Assembly: GCA_964615905.1 (NCBI GenBank) | Contig: CAZTUB010000007.1 | Coordinates: 271,939 to 335,938, forward strand | Direction: 5' to 3' | Source of the DNA: DATLMR01 sp964615905 | Lineage (GTDB): Bacteria > Acidobacteriota > Blastocatellia > UBA7656 | DNA: 64,000 nt | Shown: positions 34,223-43,142 of the stretch, piece after piece | Position numbering within the stretch: the stretch's first letter is position 1 | Layout of the letters: the number at the start of each line of letters is the position of its first letter | Program-made: the position numbers and the translations under genes | Notes under the pieces: generated by a model | What the model was told of the DNA's origin: nothing | Seen by the model: only the letters and a program-made list of their open reading frames with translations | The model's database searches: none

Positions 34223-34281
34223 CTTTCCTCCACCAGTAGGTTTTAAGAGAGAGTAATCGTTCCTGGATGGCCGCACAAGGG

Positions 34282-34309
34282 TTGACTGGAAATGTTGATA
34301 GGATACAAT
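34282..34309 (+). promoter_or_regulatory. Sigma-70-like promoter for dprA
   Basis: TTGACT (34282-34287) and TACAAT (34304-34309) with a 16-base spacer, about 65 bases before the dprA start codon. Confidence 0.5.
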
Positions 34310-34373
34310 CGCTTCCCCAGGTCCCAAACCACCTGCCCGCTCTCCGGCAGAACCGACTTAACTCAGAGGACAA

Positions 34374-35510
34374 ATGGAAAAGACCGCCATTGACTCGAAG
34401 ATTGATTGGGTCGCGCTCAGTCTTGTAACAGGCATAGGGTCGCGCACCGCAGGCTTGTTGATCGACCGGTTCGGATCGCCAAAGGGCTGTTTCGACGCCA
34501 GCCCGCACGCTCTCGAAGCCGCCGGGTTGAAGCGCGACGCTATTGCTGCCATCAAGAGTGCCGAGCCGCGCGAGCGCGCTTCGCGTGAGGTAGAGCAACT
34601 CGGAAAGCTCGGCGCAGAAGTCATCACACTTGCCGAGAGTCGATACCCGTGGCTGCTCCGCGAGACATACGACCCGCCCGTTGTCATCTACTGCCTCGGT
34701 GAGATTGAGAGCGCGTTTGCGCGGCCCGCCATAGCGATAGTGGGGTCGCGCCATTGCTCGACCTATGGCCGCAACGTATCCGAGATGCTCGCGCGCGACC
34801 TGGCAGAAAGAGGGATCACAATTATTTCAGGACTGGCGCGAGGAATTGACACGGCCGCGCACGCGGGCGCGCTTTCGAGCCGGGGGGCGACAATAGCTGT
34901 GATGGGGACTGGCCTCGACTCAATCTATCCGAAAGAGAACCGCAAACTCGCCGAACGTATCGTCAGACAGGGCGTTCTGCTGACGGAGTTCCCGCTCTCG
35001 ACTCCGCCGCTCAAGCAGAATTTCCCATTTCGCAACCGTGTAATCAGCGGGCTAGCTCTCGGCGTGCTGGTCGTCGAAGGCGCGGAGCGCAGCGGCTCGC
35101 TCATAACAGCGCGCATGGCCTACGAGCAGGGGCGCGATGTCTTCGCGGTCCCTGGCAACATCACTTCATCAAAGAGCTTTGGGCCGAACTATCTTATAAA
35201 AGACGGCGCAAAACTCGTACAGACCTGGCGCGACGTAGTCGACGAGCTTCCGTCGGACCTGAAGACGGCCCTGCTGGCTTCTGAAAAAGCGACGCCTGGC
35301 CAAGGGCAAATGGCTTTTGATGAAGTCGCTCTATCCGATGTCGAACGCCGTGTGCTTGCCATCTTGAAGCCGGATGAGCCTGTCCACATTGACCATTTGA
35401 TCGCCGGTGCGAGCCTCCCGCAGGGCGATCTGATGGCGGCTTTGTTGAGTCTTGAGATGCAGGATAGAGTGAGGCAGCTTCCCGGTAAGAGCTTCGTGCG
35501 CCGCCTGTGA
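34374..35510 (+). CDS. dprA: DNA-processing protein DprA
   Basis: 378 residues. An N-terminal helical/HhH region (WVALSLVTGIGSRTAGLLIDRFG) is followed by the Rossmann-like DprA core at about 100-300 (AIVGSRHCSTYGRNV, SGLARGIDTAAHAGAL, FPFRNRVISGLALGVLVVE). A C-terminal winged-helix domain (about 310-375) completes it. DprA loads RecA onto incoming single-stranded DNA in natural transformation. It lies close to comM, suggesting this organism may be naturally transformable; the prepilin peptidase at 48 kb is compatible. topA follows, as in many bacteria. Confidence 0.94.
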   Translation: MEKTAIDSKIDWVALSLVTGIGSRTAGLLIDRFGSPKGCFDASPHALEAAGLKRDAIAAIKSAEPRERASREVEQLGKLGAEVITLAESRYPWLLRETYDPPVVIYCLGEIESAFARPAIAIVGSRHCSTYGRNVSEMLARDLAERGITIISGLARGIDTAAHAGALSSRGATIAVMGTGLDSIYPKENRKLAERIVRQGVLLTEFPLSTPPLKQNFPFRNRVISGLALGVLVVEGAERSGSLITARMAYEQGRDVFAVPGNITSSKSFGPNYLIKDGAKLVQTWRDVVDELPSDLKTALLASEKATPGQGQMAFDEVALSDVERRVLAILKPDEPVHIDHLIAGASLPQGDLMAALLSLEMQDRVRQLPGKSFVRRL

Positions 35511-35527
35511 GCGAAAAGTGGCGTTGC

Positions 35528-35556
35528 TTGACACCGCAGTCCTGCAACGCTAGAGT
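35528..35556 (+). promoter_or_regulatory. Sigma-70-like promoter for topA
   Basis: A perfect TTGACA (35528-35533), a 17-base spacer and TAGAGT (35551-35556) lie about 72 bases before the topA ATG. Confidence 0.55.
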
Positions 35557-35627
35557 GAATGTTTTCAGGTGAGAGTTCGAAAGCTGACCGGGACTATAGG
35601 TCCAATTTATACAGGCATTTCGCAATT

Positions 35628-38120
35628 ATGGCAAAATCACTCGTAGTCGTTGAATCGCCGTCAAAGGCGAAGACAATCAATAAATATTTAGGCTCTGAGT
35701 ATCAAGTCCTGGCTTCGGTCGGCCATATCAAAGACCTGCCGAAAAAAGGGATAGGCATCGATTTCGACAACGAATTCGAGCCTACTTACGAAGTGATACC
35801 AGGCAAAGAGAAGGTCATTAAGCAGCTCAAGGCCGCCGCGAAGGAGGCCGATACCATCTACGTCGCGACAGACCCTGATCGCGAGGGTGAGGCGATTGGC
35901 TGGCACATCAAAGAAGAGCTTGAGGGGCGGGGCAAGAACCGCAAGCCCGTCCGTCGCGTCATGTTTAACGAGATCACGAAATCGGCCATACAGGAGTCCT
36001 TCAAGCACCCGACAGAGATCGACCAGAACCTCGTCGATGCGCAGCAGGCGCGTCGCTTGCTCGACCGGATAGTCGGCTATCAGGTTAGCCCGCTTTTGTG
36101 GGACAAGGTACGAAGGGGGCTTTCGGCGGGCCGTGTCCAGTCGGTTGCGCTCCGGCTTGTCGTCGAGCGCGAGCGCGAGATTCTCGCTTTCGTGCCGACA
36201 GAGTATTGGACGATAACGGCGAATCTATCTTCCCACCTGCCGCCCGCCTTCGACGCGCGGCTACTGCGGGTTGACGACAAGACGGTCAAGACTTCCGACT
36301 TCGGCGAAGATGTTAAGAAGACCGAAGTACACATCAAGGAAGAAAAGCATGCCAAACAGATAGTCGCCGACCTGAAAAAGCAGAGCTTCGTCGTCTCTTC
36401 CGTCACGACGAAAGAGAAGAAGCGCAATCCCGTGCCGCCGTTCATCACCTCCAAGTTACAGCAAGAGGCCGCCCGCAAGCTGCGCTTCAACGTGAAGAAG
36501 ACTATGCAGCTTGCCCAAAGGCTTTACGAAGGCGTAGAGATCGGTAGCGAAGGGCTTGTCGGCCTTATCAGCTACATGCGAACCGATTCGACTCGCGTCG
36601 CCGACACGGCTCTCGCGGAGGTGCGCGATATGATCGGCTCCCAGTTCGGGCCGGACTACCTGCCCGAAAAGGCTGTGCATTACCGCTCGAAGAAAGACGC
36701 CCAGGATGCGCACGAAGCGATCCGTCCGACCTCTGCGATGCGAACACCTGATTCGGTTGCGCGCTATCTCGGAAAAGACGAGCTTGCGCTCTACAAGCTC
36801 ATCTGGCAGCGGTTCGTTGCGTCTCAGATGATGCCCGCGCTTTTCGACCAGACCACGATAGACATAAAGGCGGGCGAGCGGTACCTGTTCCGCGCTACCG
36901 GGTCCGTCTTGAAGTTCAACGGCTTTCTCGCCGTCTACGAAGAAGGCAAGGACGAGAAGGACGAGGAAGACGAGGAGCAGGCGCTGACGCTGCCTCGTGT
37001 CGAGCAAGGCGAGCAGCTCAAGCTCAACAAGCTGAAGCCCGACCAGCACTTCACGGAACCGCCGCCTCGCTTCACAGAGGCCACGCTGGTGAAGGCGCTT
37101 GAAGAGAAGGGCATCGGTCGGCCTTCGACTTACGCATCTATCATGACGGTCATACTTGACCGCGAATACGTTGCCCGCAAGGATGGACGGTTCATGCCTA
37201 CAGAGCTTGGCATGATCGTCAACGATCTTCTGGTCGAAAGCTTTCACGATCTTTTCAACATCCAGTACACGGCCCGAATGGAAGAAGAGCTGGACGAGAT
37301 CGAAGAAGGCAAGATGAAATGGACAGACGCGCTCGCGGAGTTTTACGGCAAGTTTACAAAAGACCTTGAGAGCGCGAAGGCGCACATGCGCGACGTAAAG
37401 CGGCAGGAGATCATCACCGACGAGAAATGCGAGAATTGCGGCTCGCCGATGGCGATCAAGTTCGGGCGCTACGGCCAGTTCCTCGCCTGCACGAATTATC
37501 CTGATTGCAAGACCACGCGCGATATAGCCAAGGTGCACGATGAAGCGGGCGAAGAAGCGCACGCCGAAGCGGCAGAGGAGCTTTGCGAAACCTGCGGTCG
37601 CCCGATGGCGATGAAGCGCGGGAGGTTCGGCCAGTTCCTCGCCTGCACGGGCTACCCTGAATGCAAGACCACACGCAAGATTCAGAAGGGAGGCAAGATC
37701 GCCGCCGCCGATGTTGCGCTCGAAGAGTTATGCCCGAACTGCTCTAAGCACCTCGTTATCAAGCAGGGCAGGTTCGGCCCGTTCACGGCCTGCTCGAATT
37801 ACCCGGAGTGCAAGTACATAAAGCAGGAGACCACAGGCGTAACTTGCCCCGAAGACGGCGGCGAGATCGTCGTCAAGAAGGGAAAACGCAACCGCGTCTT
37901 TTACGGCTGCTCGAACTATCCGAAGTGCAACTTTGCCGTGTGGGATAAGCCTGTGCCGAAGCCCTGCCCGGAGTGTGGCGCGCGCTTTCTTGTGGAGAAG
38001 GCGACCAAAGACGGCGACCGATTCCTGGCCTGCCGCACCGAAGGGTGCAAACACAAAGAGCCGCTGCCCGATAGAGGCGATACGGGGAAGGGCGGCGATG
38101 TGTCGCGCCTTACCGCGTGA
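35628..38120 (+). CDS. topA: DNA topoisomerase I (type IA) with five C-terminal zinc ribbons
   Basis: 830 residues from the ATG at 35628 (MAKSLVVVESPSKAK), which begins the conserved Toprim domain; an upstream in-frame ATG at 35559 is less likely. The acidic Toprim triad is in DPDREGEAIG. The catalytic Tyr that forms the DNA phosphotyrosine lies in ISYMRTDSTRV. After the core, five cysteine-rich repeats occupy roughly 605-825. Three are complete C4 ribbons (CENCG..CTNYPDC and similar), one is partly degenerate (CPEDGG), and a last one ends CRTEGC. It relaxes negative supercoils. A Lys/Glu-rich segment (EEGKDEKDEEDEEQ) sits in the central region. A hairpin terminator follows. Confidence 0.95.
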   Translation: MAKSLVVVESPSKAKTINKYLGSEYQVLASVGHIKDLPKKGIGIDFDNEFEPTYEVIPGKEKVIKQLKAAAKEADTIYVATDPDREGEAIGWHIKEELEGRGKNRKPVRRVMFNEITKSAIQESFKHPTEIDQNLVDAQQARRLLDRIVGYQVSPLLWDKVRRGLSAGRVQSVALRLVVEREREILAFVPTEYWTITANLSSHLPPAFDARLLRVDDKTVKTSDFGEDVKKTEVHIKEEKHAKQIVADLKKQSFVVSSVTTKEKKRNPVPPFITSKLQQEAARKLRFNVKKTMQLAQRLYEGVEIGSEGLVGLISYMRTDSTRVADTALAEVRDMIGSQFGPDYLPEKAVHYRSKKDAQDAHEAIRPTSAMRTPDSVARYLGKDELALYKLIWQRFVASQMMPALFDQTTIDIKAGERYLFRATGSVLKFNGFLAVYEEGKDEKDEEDEEQALTLPRVEQGEQLKLNKLKPDQHFTEPPPRFTEATLVKALEEKGIGRPSTYASIMTVILDREYVARKDGRFMPTELGMIVNDLLVESFHDLFNIQYTARMEEELDEIEEGKMKWTDALAEFYGKFTKDLESAKAHMRDVKRQEIITDEKCENCGSPMAIKFGRYGQFLACTNYPDCKTTRDIAKVHDEAGEEAHAEAAEELCETCGRPMAMKRGRFGQFLACTGYPECKTTRKIQKGGKIAAADVALEELCPNCSKHLVIKQGRFGPFTACSNYPECKYIKQETTGVTCPEDGGEIVVKKGKRNRVFYGCSNYPKCNFAVWDKPVPKPCPECGARFLVEKATKDGDRFLACRTEGCKHKEPLPDRGDTGKGGDVSRLTA

Positions 38121-38146
38121 CGGGTCTCGGTTTAATTCGACAGGCG

Positions 38147-38181
38147 AGAGCGGCGCGTCCGGTCGGGCGTGCCGCTCTTTT
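38147..38181 (+). terminator. Rho-independent terminator of topA
   Basis: An 8-base stem AGAGCGGC/GCCGCTCT with a 16-base GC-rich loop that can pair further, followed by TTTT. It starts 27 bases after the stop codon. Confidence 0.7.
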
Positions 38182-38279
38182 CGTTTGCCGCCAACTTTTG
38201 ATATACAAACCCGCGCGGTTTTGTTATACAAATCGGGCGAGATAAGGCTCGGTCCATGGCTCGGCTCATTTGACCCCGT

Positions 38280-39410
38280 ATGATTAAAAAGCGAATAACG
38301 CTCATATTTCTCCTCATCGTTACGGCCTTTGCTTTATACCTCAGCTATCTTCTGTTCGAGCCGTTTCTAGCTCCGCTCTTTTCGGCGGTCGTCATCGCGG
38401 TGGTCTTCTACCCCGTCCAAGCGCGCATGCACCAGCTTATAAAGAGCCCAAGCGTCTCCGCGCTTCTTTCGACAATCCTCGTCAGCCTGATCATAATCGG
38501 GCCGGGATTGATGCTCGTCGCGGCGCTGACCCACGAAATCACTTCGCTCTATGACCTCCTCGATCAAAAAAGCTCTGACGCGGGCGGATTCAGCCCGTTT
38601 ATCACGCAGTTGATAGACAAGCCGATGCAGTTTGTCGGGAGATATATAGACGTGTCGAACTTTAACCCGCGCGCGTGGCTTGCCGGTCGGCTTCAACAGA
38701 TAAGCGGTTTCGTGTTCGCGCAGGCAGGGATGATCCTTAGCAACCTGACATCATTCATCGTGAGCACTGTAGTGGCCTTCTTCACGCTATTCTTCCTGTT
38801 TCGTGAGGGCCGCACCATGCGAAGGCGCGCCGCCGCCGTCTTGCCGCTCAGCCACGAACAGGTGGACAAGCTCTTTACGGGGATCAATAACATAATCATA
38901 GCTACCGTTTACGGCGGCGGCGTAGTGGCCGCCGTACAGGGCGCGATGGTAGGTCTCGCGCTGTGGGTGCTTGGCGTTCCGTCGCCTGTCCTCTGGAGCC
39001 TTGTCGCGGCGTTCTTCGCGTTGATCCCGCTGGTCGGGACGGCTGCCGTGTGGCTCCCGGCTGCGCTCTATCTCGGATTCACTGGAAGCTGGGTGAAGGC
39101 GATAATCCTCGTCGCATGGGGCGCTGGCGTGGTCGGCCTTGTCGATAATTTCCTTCGGCCTATCCTGATTAGCGGGCGCGTGCAGATGCACACGCTGCTT
39201 GTCTTTTTTTCGCTCTTTGGCGGAGCGACCGTCTTCGGCTTCCTGGGCCTGTTTATCGGGCCTGTTATAATCGCTTTGACGATAACTCTGCTTGGCATGC
39301 TCCGAGATGAGCTGCGCACCTGGCAGGAGTTCTGGCACGAGCAACCGGCAGAGGTCGCCGCCCCCGTTACTCCCGTTGTTGATGTGCCGGGTACGCCGCC
39401 CCTGGAATAA
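38280..39410 (+). CDS. AI-2E family transporter-like membrane protein (copy 2)
   Basis: 376 residues with the same layout as the protein at 12.7 kb. Two N-terminal helices begin the protein (LIFLLIVTAFALYLSYLLF and SAVVIAVVFYPVQARMHQL). A soluble segment follows, then helices including VVAFFTLFFLFREGRTMRRR and the C-terminal LFGGATVFGFLGLFIGPVIIALTITLL. Similarity to copy 1 is family-level, not recent duplication. The substrate is unknown. The start ATG follows the topA terminator by about 100 bases. The PBP1A gene begins 148 bases downstream, so co-transcription is possible but not evident. Confidence 0.88.
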   Translation: MIKKRITLIFLLIVTAFALYLSYLLFEPFLAPLFSAVVIAVVFYPVQARMHQLIKSPSVSALLSTILVSLIIIGPGLMLVAALTHEITSLYDLLDQKSSDAGGFSPFITQLIDKPMQFVGRYIDVSNFNPRAWLAGRLQQISGFVFAQAGMILSNLTSFIVSTVVAFFTLFFLFREGRTMRRRAAAVLPLSHEQVDKLFTGINNIIIATVYGGGVVAAVQGAMVGLALWVLGVPSPVLWSLVAAFFALIPLVGTAAVWLPAALYLGFTGSWVKAIILVAWGAGVVGLVDNFLRPILISGRVQMHTLLVFFSLFGGATVFGFLGLFIGPVIIALTITLLGMLRDELRTWQEFWHEQPAEVAAPVTPVVDVPGTPPLE

Positions 39411-39558
39411 GAAAAGTCTGCCCCGTCCAACCATTCCGGCTGGCTCCTCATCGAAAAGCGCGTCGCTTTGCAATTCCGGCGACGCTAATGTACCCTTTAT
39501 GGTGAGGTTTTCGAAGCTTCCACCACTAAACAAAGTCTTACTGACATCGAGGGGCGAT

Positions 39559-42087
39559 ATGCGCGTTTTAGACAATCTTAAAGGCTCCGTGAACGGATTC
39601 GGAAATTCACACAACTGGCTACAGGACTTCTTCCGCCAGTACACATTCCTGGCGCTTGTCGCGCTGTCGGTCATCGCAGGGATCATGTTCGGCGCGACCG
39701 TGGCATATCAGGCGAGCATGACCGAGGAGGCTCGCCAGGTGGCCGCGCTCGCCAGCTACAGGCCGAACCTTGTCACGCAGGTTATCGCCGCCGACGGCAA
39801 GACTGTTGTCGGTGAGTTCTCGCTCGAACGGCGAATCCCCGTCACATACGACCAGATACCTGAGCGGCTTCGCCAGGCCATCTGGGCTATCGAAGACGAC
39901 AGGTTCTTTCAGCACATAGGCGTGGACCCGATCCGCATAGGCATGGCCGTCGTCAAGAACGTGACTACAGGCAGGAAAGCCGAGGGCGCTTCGACACTGA
40001 CGCAGCAGCTCGCACGCGCGCTCTTTCTTACCCCGGAAAAGACCTACACGAGAAAGATCAAAGAGATACTTCTATCGCTTCAAATCGAGCGTTACTACAC
40101 CAAAGAGCAGATCATGGAGATGTATTGCAACCAGATCTTTCTCGGCGGCGGCGCATACGGGTTCGAAGCGGCCTCACAATATTATTTCTCAAAACCGTTA
40201 AAAGACCTGAGCCTTGAAGAGGCTGCGCTTTTGGCGGGGCTCCCGCAAGCGCCGAGCCTCTACTCGCCGACCCGCGACGAGAAGGCGGCGACCGACCGCC
40301 GAAACATCGTGCTTTTCCGCATGCGCGAAGAAGGCTACATCTCAGAGGAGCAGTACAATCAGGCGCGGCAAAAGAAGATCAACCTGACCTTGAGCCCGCA
40401 GCGCGACAATAACAACTCGATCCACGGCTACTTTGTCGAAGAGGTGCGGCAAGAAGCCGAGCAGACCTTCGGGACTCAACAGACCCTGACCCAGGGCATG
40501 AACATCTACACGACGATAGATCACGTCGCGCAGAGAGAGGCGTTGCGTGCGGTAAGGCGTGGCGTGCACGCATACCAGGACCGCCACGGTAAGAAATGGA
40601 GGGGCAAGCTGATAAACGTGCTCGACACGAAGATGGCTTACGACCTCAATCACTTTTCGCACGCCGATTGGATGGGCGATTACATCGCGGGCGAATACAT
40701 ACACGGGCTTGTGATGAACGTGTTACCGGCGAGCGCGGAAATCCGTTTCGGGGATTACAAGGCGACCGTTACAGAAGCGGCGACGAAATGGGCAGGCGGG
40801 CCGCCTTCGCGGCTTTTGAAGAAAGGCGACCTGGCCGTCTTCAGGGTCATCAAGGTCGAAAATGACAAGAAGCTGCTCGAAGTGACTTTAGATCAGATCC
40901 CGCTCGTAGACGCAGCGCTTGTCTGTCTCGACTCAAAGAACGGGGAGGTCAAGGCGCTCGTGGGCGGGTATGACTTCTCGACTCGGAAGTTTAACAACGC
41001 TACACAGGCAGAGCGGCAGACGGGGTCGGTCTTCAAACCGTTTTTGTACGCCGCCGCAATCGAGTACGGGTTCACGCCCGACACGGTTGTTGACGGCAGC
41101 GCTTTCCATGACCCGCGAACCGGGTGGTCGCCGCACAATTATGACGGTTCGGCCGGGAGCGGGTCGTTGCCGCTCAGGAATGCCTTACAGCACTCGCTGA
41201 ACGTCGTCGCCGTGCGGCTGTTGCATACAATCGGCGTGGATAAAGGCGCCGAGATCGTAAAGCGATTCGGGCTGCCAAACCCGATGAAGCGAGTGCTCCC
41301 GTCGGCGCTCGGCGCGACCGAAGAGCCGCTGATCGATATGGTAAGCGCGTACTCCGCTTTCTCGAACCAGGGTGTGAGGGTCAAGCCTCACTTGATCAAA
41401 CAGGTCACGGATTCGGACGGGAACGTCTTGCAGGAGTGGCCGCAGGAATCCTACAAAGTCATCTCGCCCTATGTCGCGTCGCAGATGCAAGACATGATGC
41501 GAACGGTTGTGACGAGCGGGACCGGCGGCCCGATCATGGGCAACAAGGAACTGGCTAAGCGGATGATCGCAGGGAAGACCGGGACGGTGAACGATTTCAC
41601 GGATGCGTGGTTTATCGGCTACACGCCGACATATACAGCGGGAGTTTGGATCGGATACCCTGGCATGAAACGGAGCCTTGGCAACAAGGAGGCCGGTGGC
41701 GTCGCGGCCCTGCCCATGTGGATTCATTTCATGGAAAAGTTCCTCAAGGACAAGCCGAACGACAGGTTCCCGAAAGCCCCTGCGCCGGATAAGGAGATAC
41801 TCGCTCGCCGCAGCGAGGCGCAGCGAGCCATCCAACGAGTCGCGGCGGAAGAAGCGACCGCTCCTGTCCTTGATGACATAGCCGATCAGGCGAAGAACGC
41901 CGTGAAGGAAGGCGAAGAGCAAAAAGAGCCGACGGACCGCCCTGTTCCCAAGATGGAAGAGCCCGAACGCGGGCAGCCGCCCCGGACGAACCGCGAGGAG
42001 AGGCCTCGTCCCGATTCTGACCGCCCGCCGCCGGATGACCGTGGCAAGGAAGAGAAAGAGAAGAAAAAACGCGGGAAGAACGGTTGA
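39559..42087 (+). CDS. Class A penicillin-binding protein (PBP1A family)
   Basis: 842 residues from the ATG at 39559 (GAGGGG upstream); the long open frame from 39292 overlaps the previous gene and is rejected. One N-terminal membrane helix (FLALVALSVIAGIMFGATVAY) anchors it. The glycosyltransferase-51 domain carries EDDRFFQHIGVDP and the ASTLTQQLARALFL motif, polymerising lipid II. The transpeptidase domain has the active serine in SVFKP (S-x-x-K), SLN (S-x-N) and GKTGT. An OB-like insert separates the domains. The C-terminal 80 residues are rich in Pro, Glu, Arg and Lys and probably disordered. It acts in peptidoglycan synthesis in the inner membrane. Confidence 0.94.
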   Translation: MRVLDNLKGSVNGFGNSHNWLQDFFRQYTFLALVALSVIAGIMFGATVAYQASMTEEARQVAALASYRPNLVTQVIAADGKTVVGEFSLERRIPVTYDQIPERLRQAIWAIEDDRFFQHIGVDPIRIGMAVVKNVTTGRKAEGASTLTQQLARALFLTPEKTYTRKIKEILLSLQIERYYTKEQIMEMYCNQIFLGGGAYGFEAASQYYFSKPLKDLSLEEAALLAGLPQAPSLYSPTRDEKAATDRRNIVLFRMREEGYISEEQYNQARQKKINLTLSPQRDNNNSIHGYFVEEVRQEAEQTFGTQQTLTQGMNIYTTIDHVAQREALRAVRRGVHAYQDRHGKKWRGKLINVLDTKMAYDLNHFSHADWMGDYIAGEYIHGLVMNVLPASAEIRFGDYKATVTEAATKWAGGPPSRLLKKGDLAVFRVIKVENDKKLLEVTLDQIPLVDAALVCLDSKNGEVKALVGGYDFSTRKFNNATQAERQTGSVFKPFLYAAAIEYGFTPDTVVDGSAFHDPRTGWSPHNYDGSAGSGSLPLRNALQHSLNVVAVRLLHTIGVDKGAEIVKRFGLPNPMKRVLPSALGATEEPLIDMVSAYSAFSNQGVRVKPHLIKQVTDSDGNVLQEWPQESYKVISPYVASQMQDMMRTVVTSGTGGPIMGNKELAKRMIAGKTGTVNDFTDAWFIGYTPTYTAGVWIGYPGMKRSLGNKEAGGVAALPMWIHFMEKFLKDKPNDRFPKAPAPDKEILARRSEAQRAIQRVAAEEATAPVLDDIADQAKNAVKEGEEQKEPTDRPVPKMEEPERGQPPRTNREERPRPDSDRPPPDDRGKEEKEKKKRGKNG

Positions 42088-42109
42088 TTCGGTCGTCAGA
42101 CAATTAAAT

Positions 42110-42145
42110 GCCCGGAGGCGGTTTCCCTTTGGAACGCTTCCGGGC
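42110..42145 (+). terminator. Hairpin after the PBP1A gene, weak terminator
   Basis: GCCCGGAGGCG (42110-42120) pairs with CGCTTCCGGGC (42135-42145) with one mismatch. No T-run follows immediately (TAGCG), although CCTTTTG lies about 20 bases further, so termination is doubtful. Confidence 0.35.
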
Positions 42146-42178
42146 TAGCGCATTAACCCCCGGCCTTTTGTTAACGAC

Positions 42179-42634
42179 ATGCTGCTCATAATTATCTTTG
42201 TAGCAATCGTTGTCTCCGCCCTCTGGTGGTTCAATAGCCAGAGGCGTATAAGCTACAACGAGCGCCATTATCTGAAGCAGCGAGGGTATGAGGTAGAGAG
42301 CGCGGCGGAAGCGAGGCCGCCCGTTCCGAAAGACGCGCGGTTGTTTGCGCTGATCGAATCCCTAAGCGACCTGTCGCCTTACTCGCGCCAGAAAGCCGCT
42401 GAAGACCTGCTCAAAATGTGCGCAGCCGGCAACCGCGATGAGCGAATGCTCTCCGCGCTTACAAGCGCGCTCGAAGACAGCGACGCATCGGTCCGCCGCA
42501 CCGCCGCCACGGCCCTCGGAGAGCTTGGCGATGCCCGCGCAATCGAGCCGTTAACCAATCTTGTCGAATCGGAAGATTCTATCCACGTTCGTTCGGCCGC
42601 GCAGAAGGCGCTGGCGAAGCTGACAACAGACTGA
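42179..42634 (+). CDS. HEAT-repeat protein with N-terminal membrane helix
   Basis: 151 residues. The first 20 residues form a membrane helix (LLIIIFVAIVVSALWWF). After a linker, residues 55-150 form about two HEAT/PBS-lyase-like repeats (SDASVRRTAATALGELGDARAIEPL, shortened here). Such repeats usually bind proteins. Orientation and composition suggest a cytoplasmic scaffold tethered to the membrane, but no partner is identified. The next gene follows after 16 bases on the same strand. Confidence 0.8.
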   Translation: MLLIIIFVAIVVSALWWFNSQRRISYNERHYLKQRGYEVESAAEARPPVPKDARLFALIESLSDLSPYSRQKAAEDLLKMCAAGNRDERMLSALTSALEDSDASVRRTAATALGELGDARAIEPLTNLVESEDSIHVRSAAQKALAKLTTD

Positions 42635-42650
42635 AGCTGCCCCGCTTGAA

Positions 42651-43124
42651 ATGAACAGGCATGCCAGGAATTTAGTTATCGCGGTCTTCGTGATCTCTTC
42701 TCTTACCGGGATCGACGAGGCTCATATATTCGCACAGTCTAAGCCCGAAGCGGCCTCGGCCGACTTCGGTGAGTTTACGAGTATGAAATCCGAAGAGATT
42801 ATCAACGAAGCCCTCAAGACCGGCAGCGTCGTGATAATCATCAGCCGTCTTGGAAAAGGCGATACTCGCGCAAATCTCCACCGGAGGCGCTTGCATAATG
42901 CGCGAGCGCGTCTCGTTGATTACTCGCAGCGACTGGCTAAAGAGAAGGTAGTCACGGCCATCGGAGACCGTGTAAAAGGCGGCGGGCAAGTCGAGTATTA
43001 CGTCAACGGCAGGCTTGTTTATATTGTCATATTCAAACCCAATCAAGATTTCAGCGTGGACTGCTGCGACGAGGACCCCCTGTATTACCCCTGGTACAAA
43101 GAGGGAAAGCGAAAACGCATCTAG
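42651..43124 (+). CDS. Hypothetical exported protein
   Basis: 157 residues with a signal peptide (residues 7-29, cleavage near FAQS). The mature part has an EEIINEALKTGSVVIIISRLG segment, a basic RRRLHNARARL helix and beta-like strands ending with a CC pair (SVDCCDED). The sequence has the look of a folded domain with strands and no low complexity. I do not recognise a family. It is convergent with the AarF/UbiB gene (18 bases between stops) and probably co-transcribed with the HEAT protein. Confidence 0.6.
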   Translation: MNRHARNLVIAVFVISSLTGIDEAHIFAQSKPEAASADFGEFTSMKSEEIINEALKTGSVVIIISRLGKGDTRANLHRRRLHNARARLVDYSQRLAKEKVVTAIGDRVKGGGQVEYYVNGRLVYIVIFKPNQDFSVDCCDEDPLYYPWYKEGKRKRI

Positions 43125-43142
43125 TTGATCAGCTGCGGTACC

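Noticed and set aside
36456..37562. Minus-strand open frame of 368 codons inside topA
   Set aside because: Shadow of the real topA frame; no ribosome-binding site and no recognisable domain.
39292..39558. Upstream extension of the PBP1A gene
   Set aside because: It overlaps the preceding permease and adds low-quality sequence before the natural cytoplasmic tail and membrane helix.
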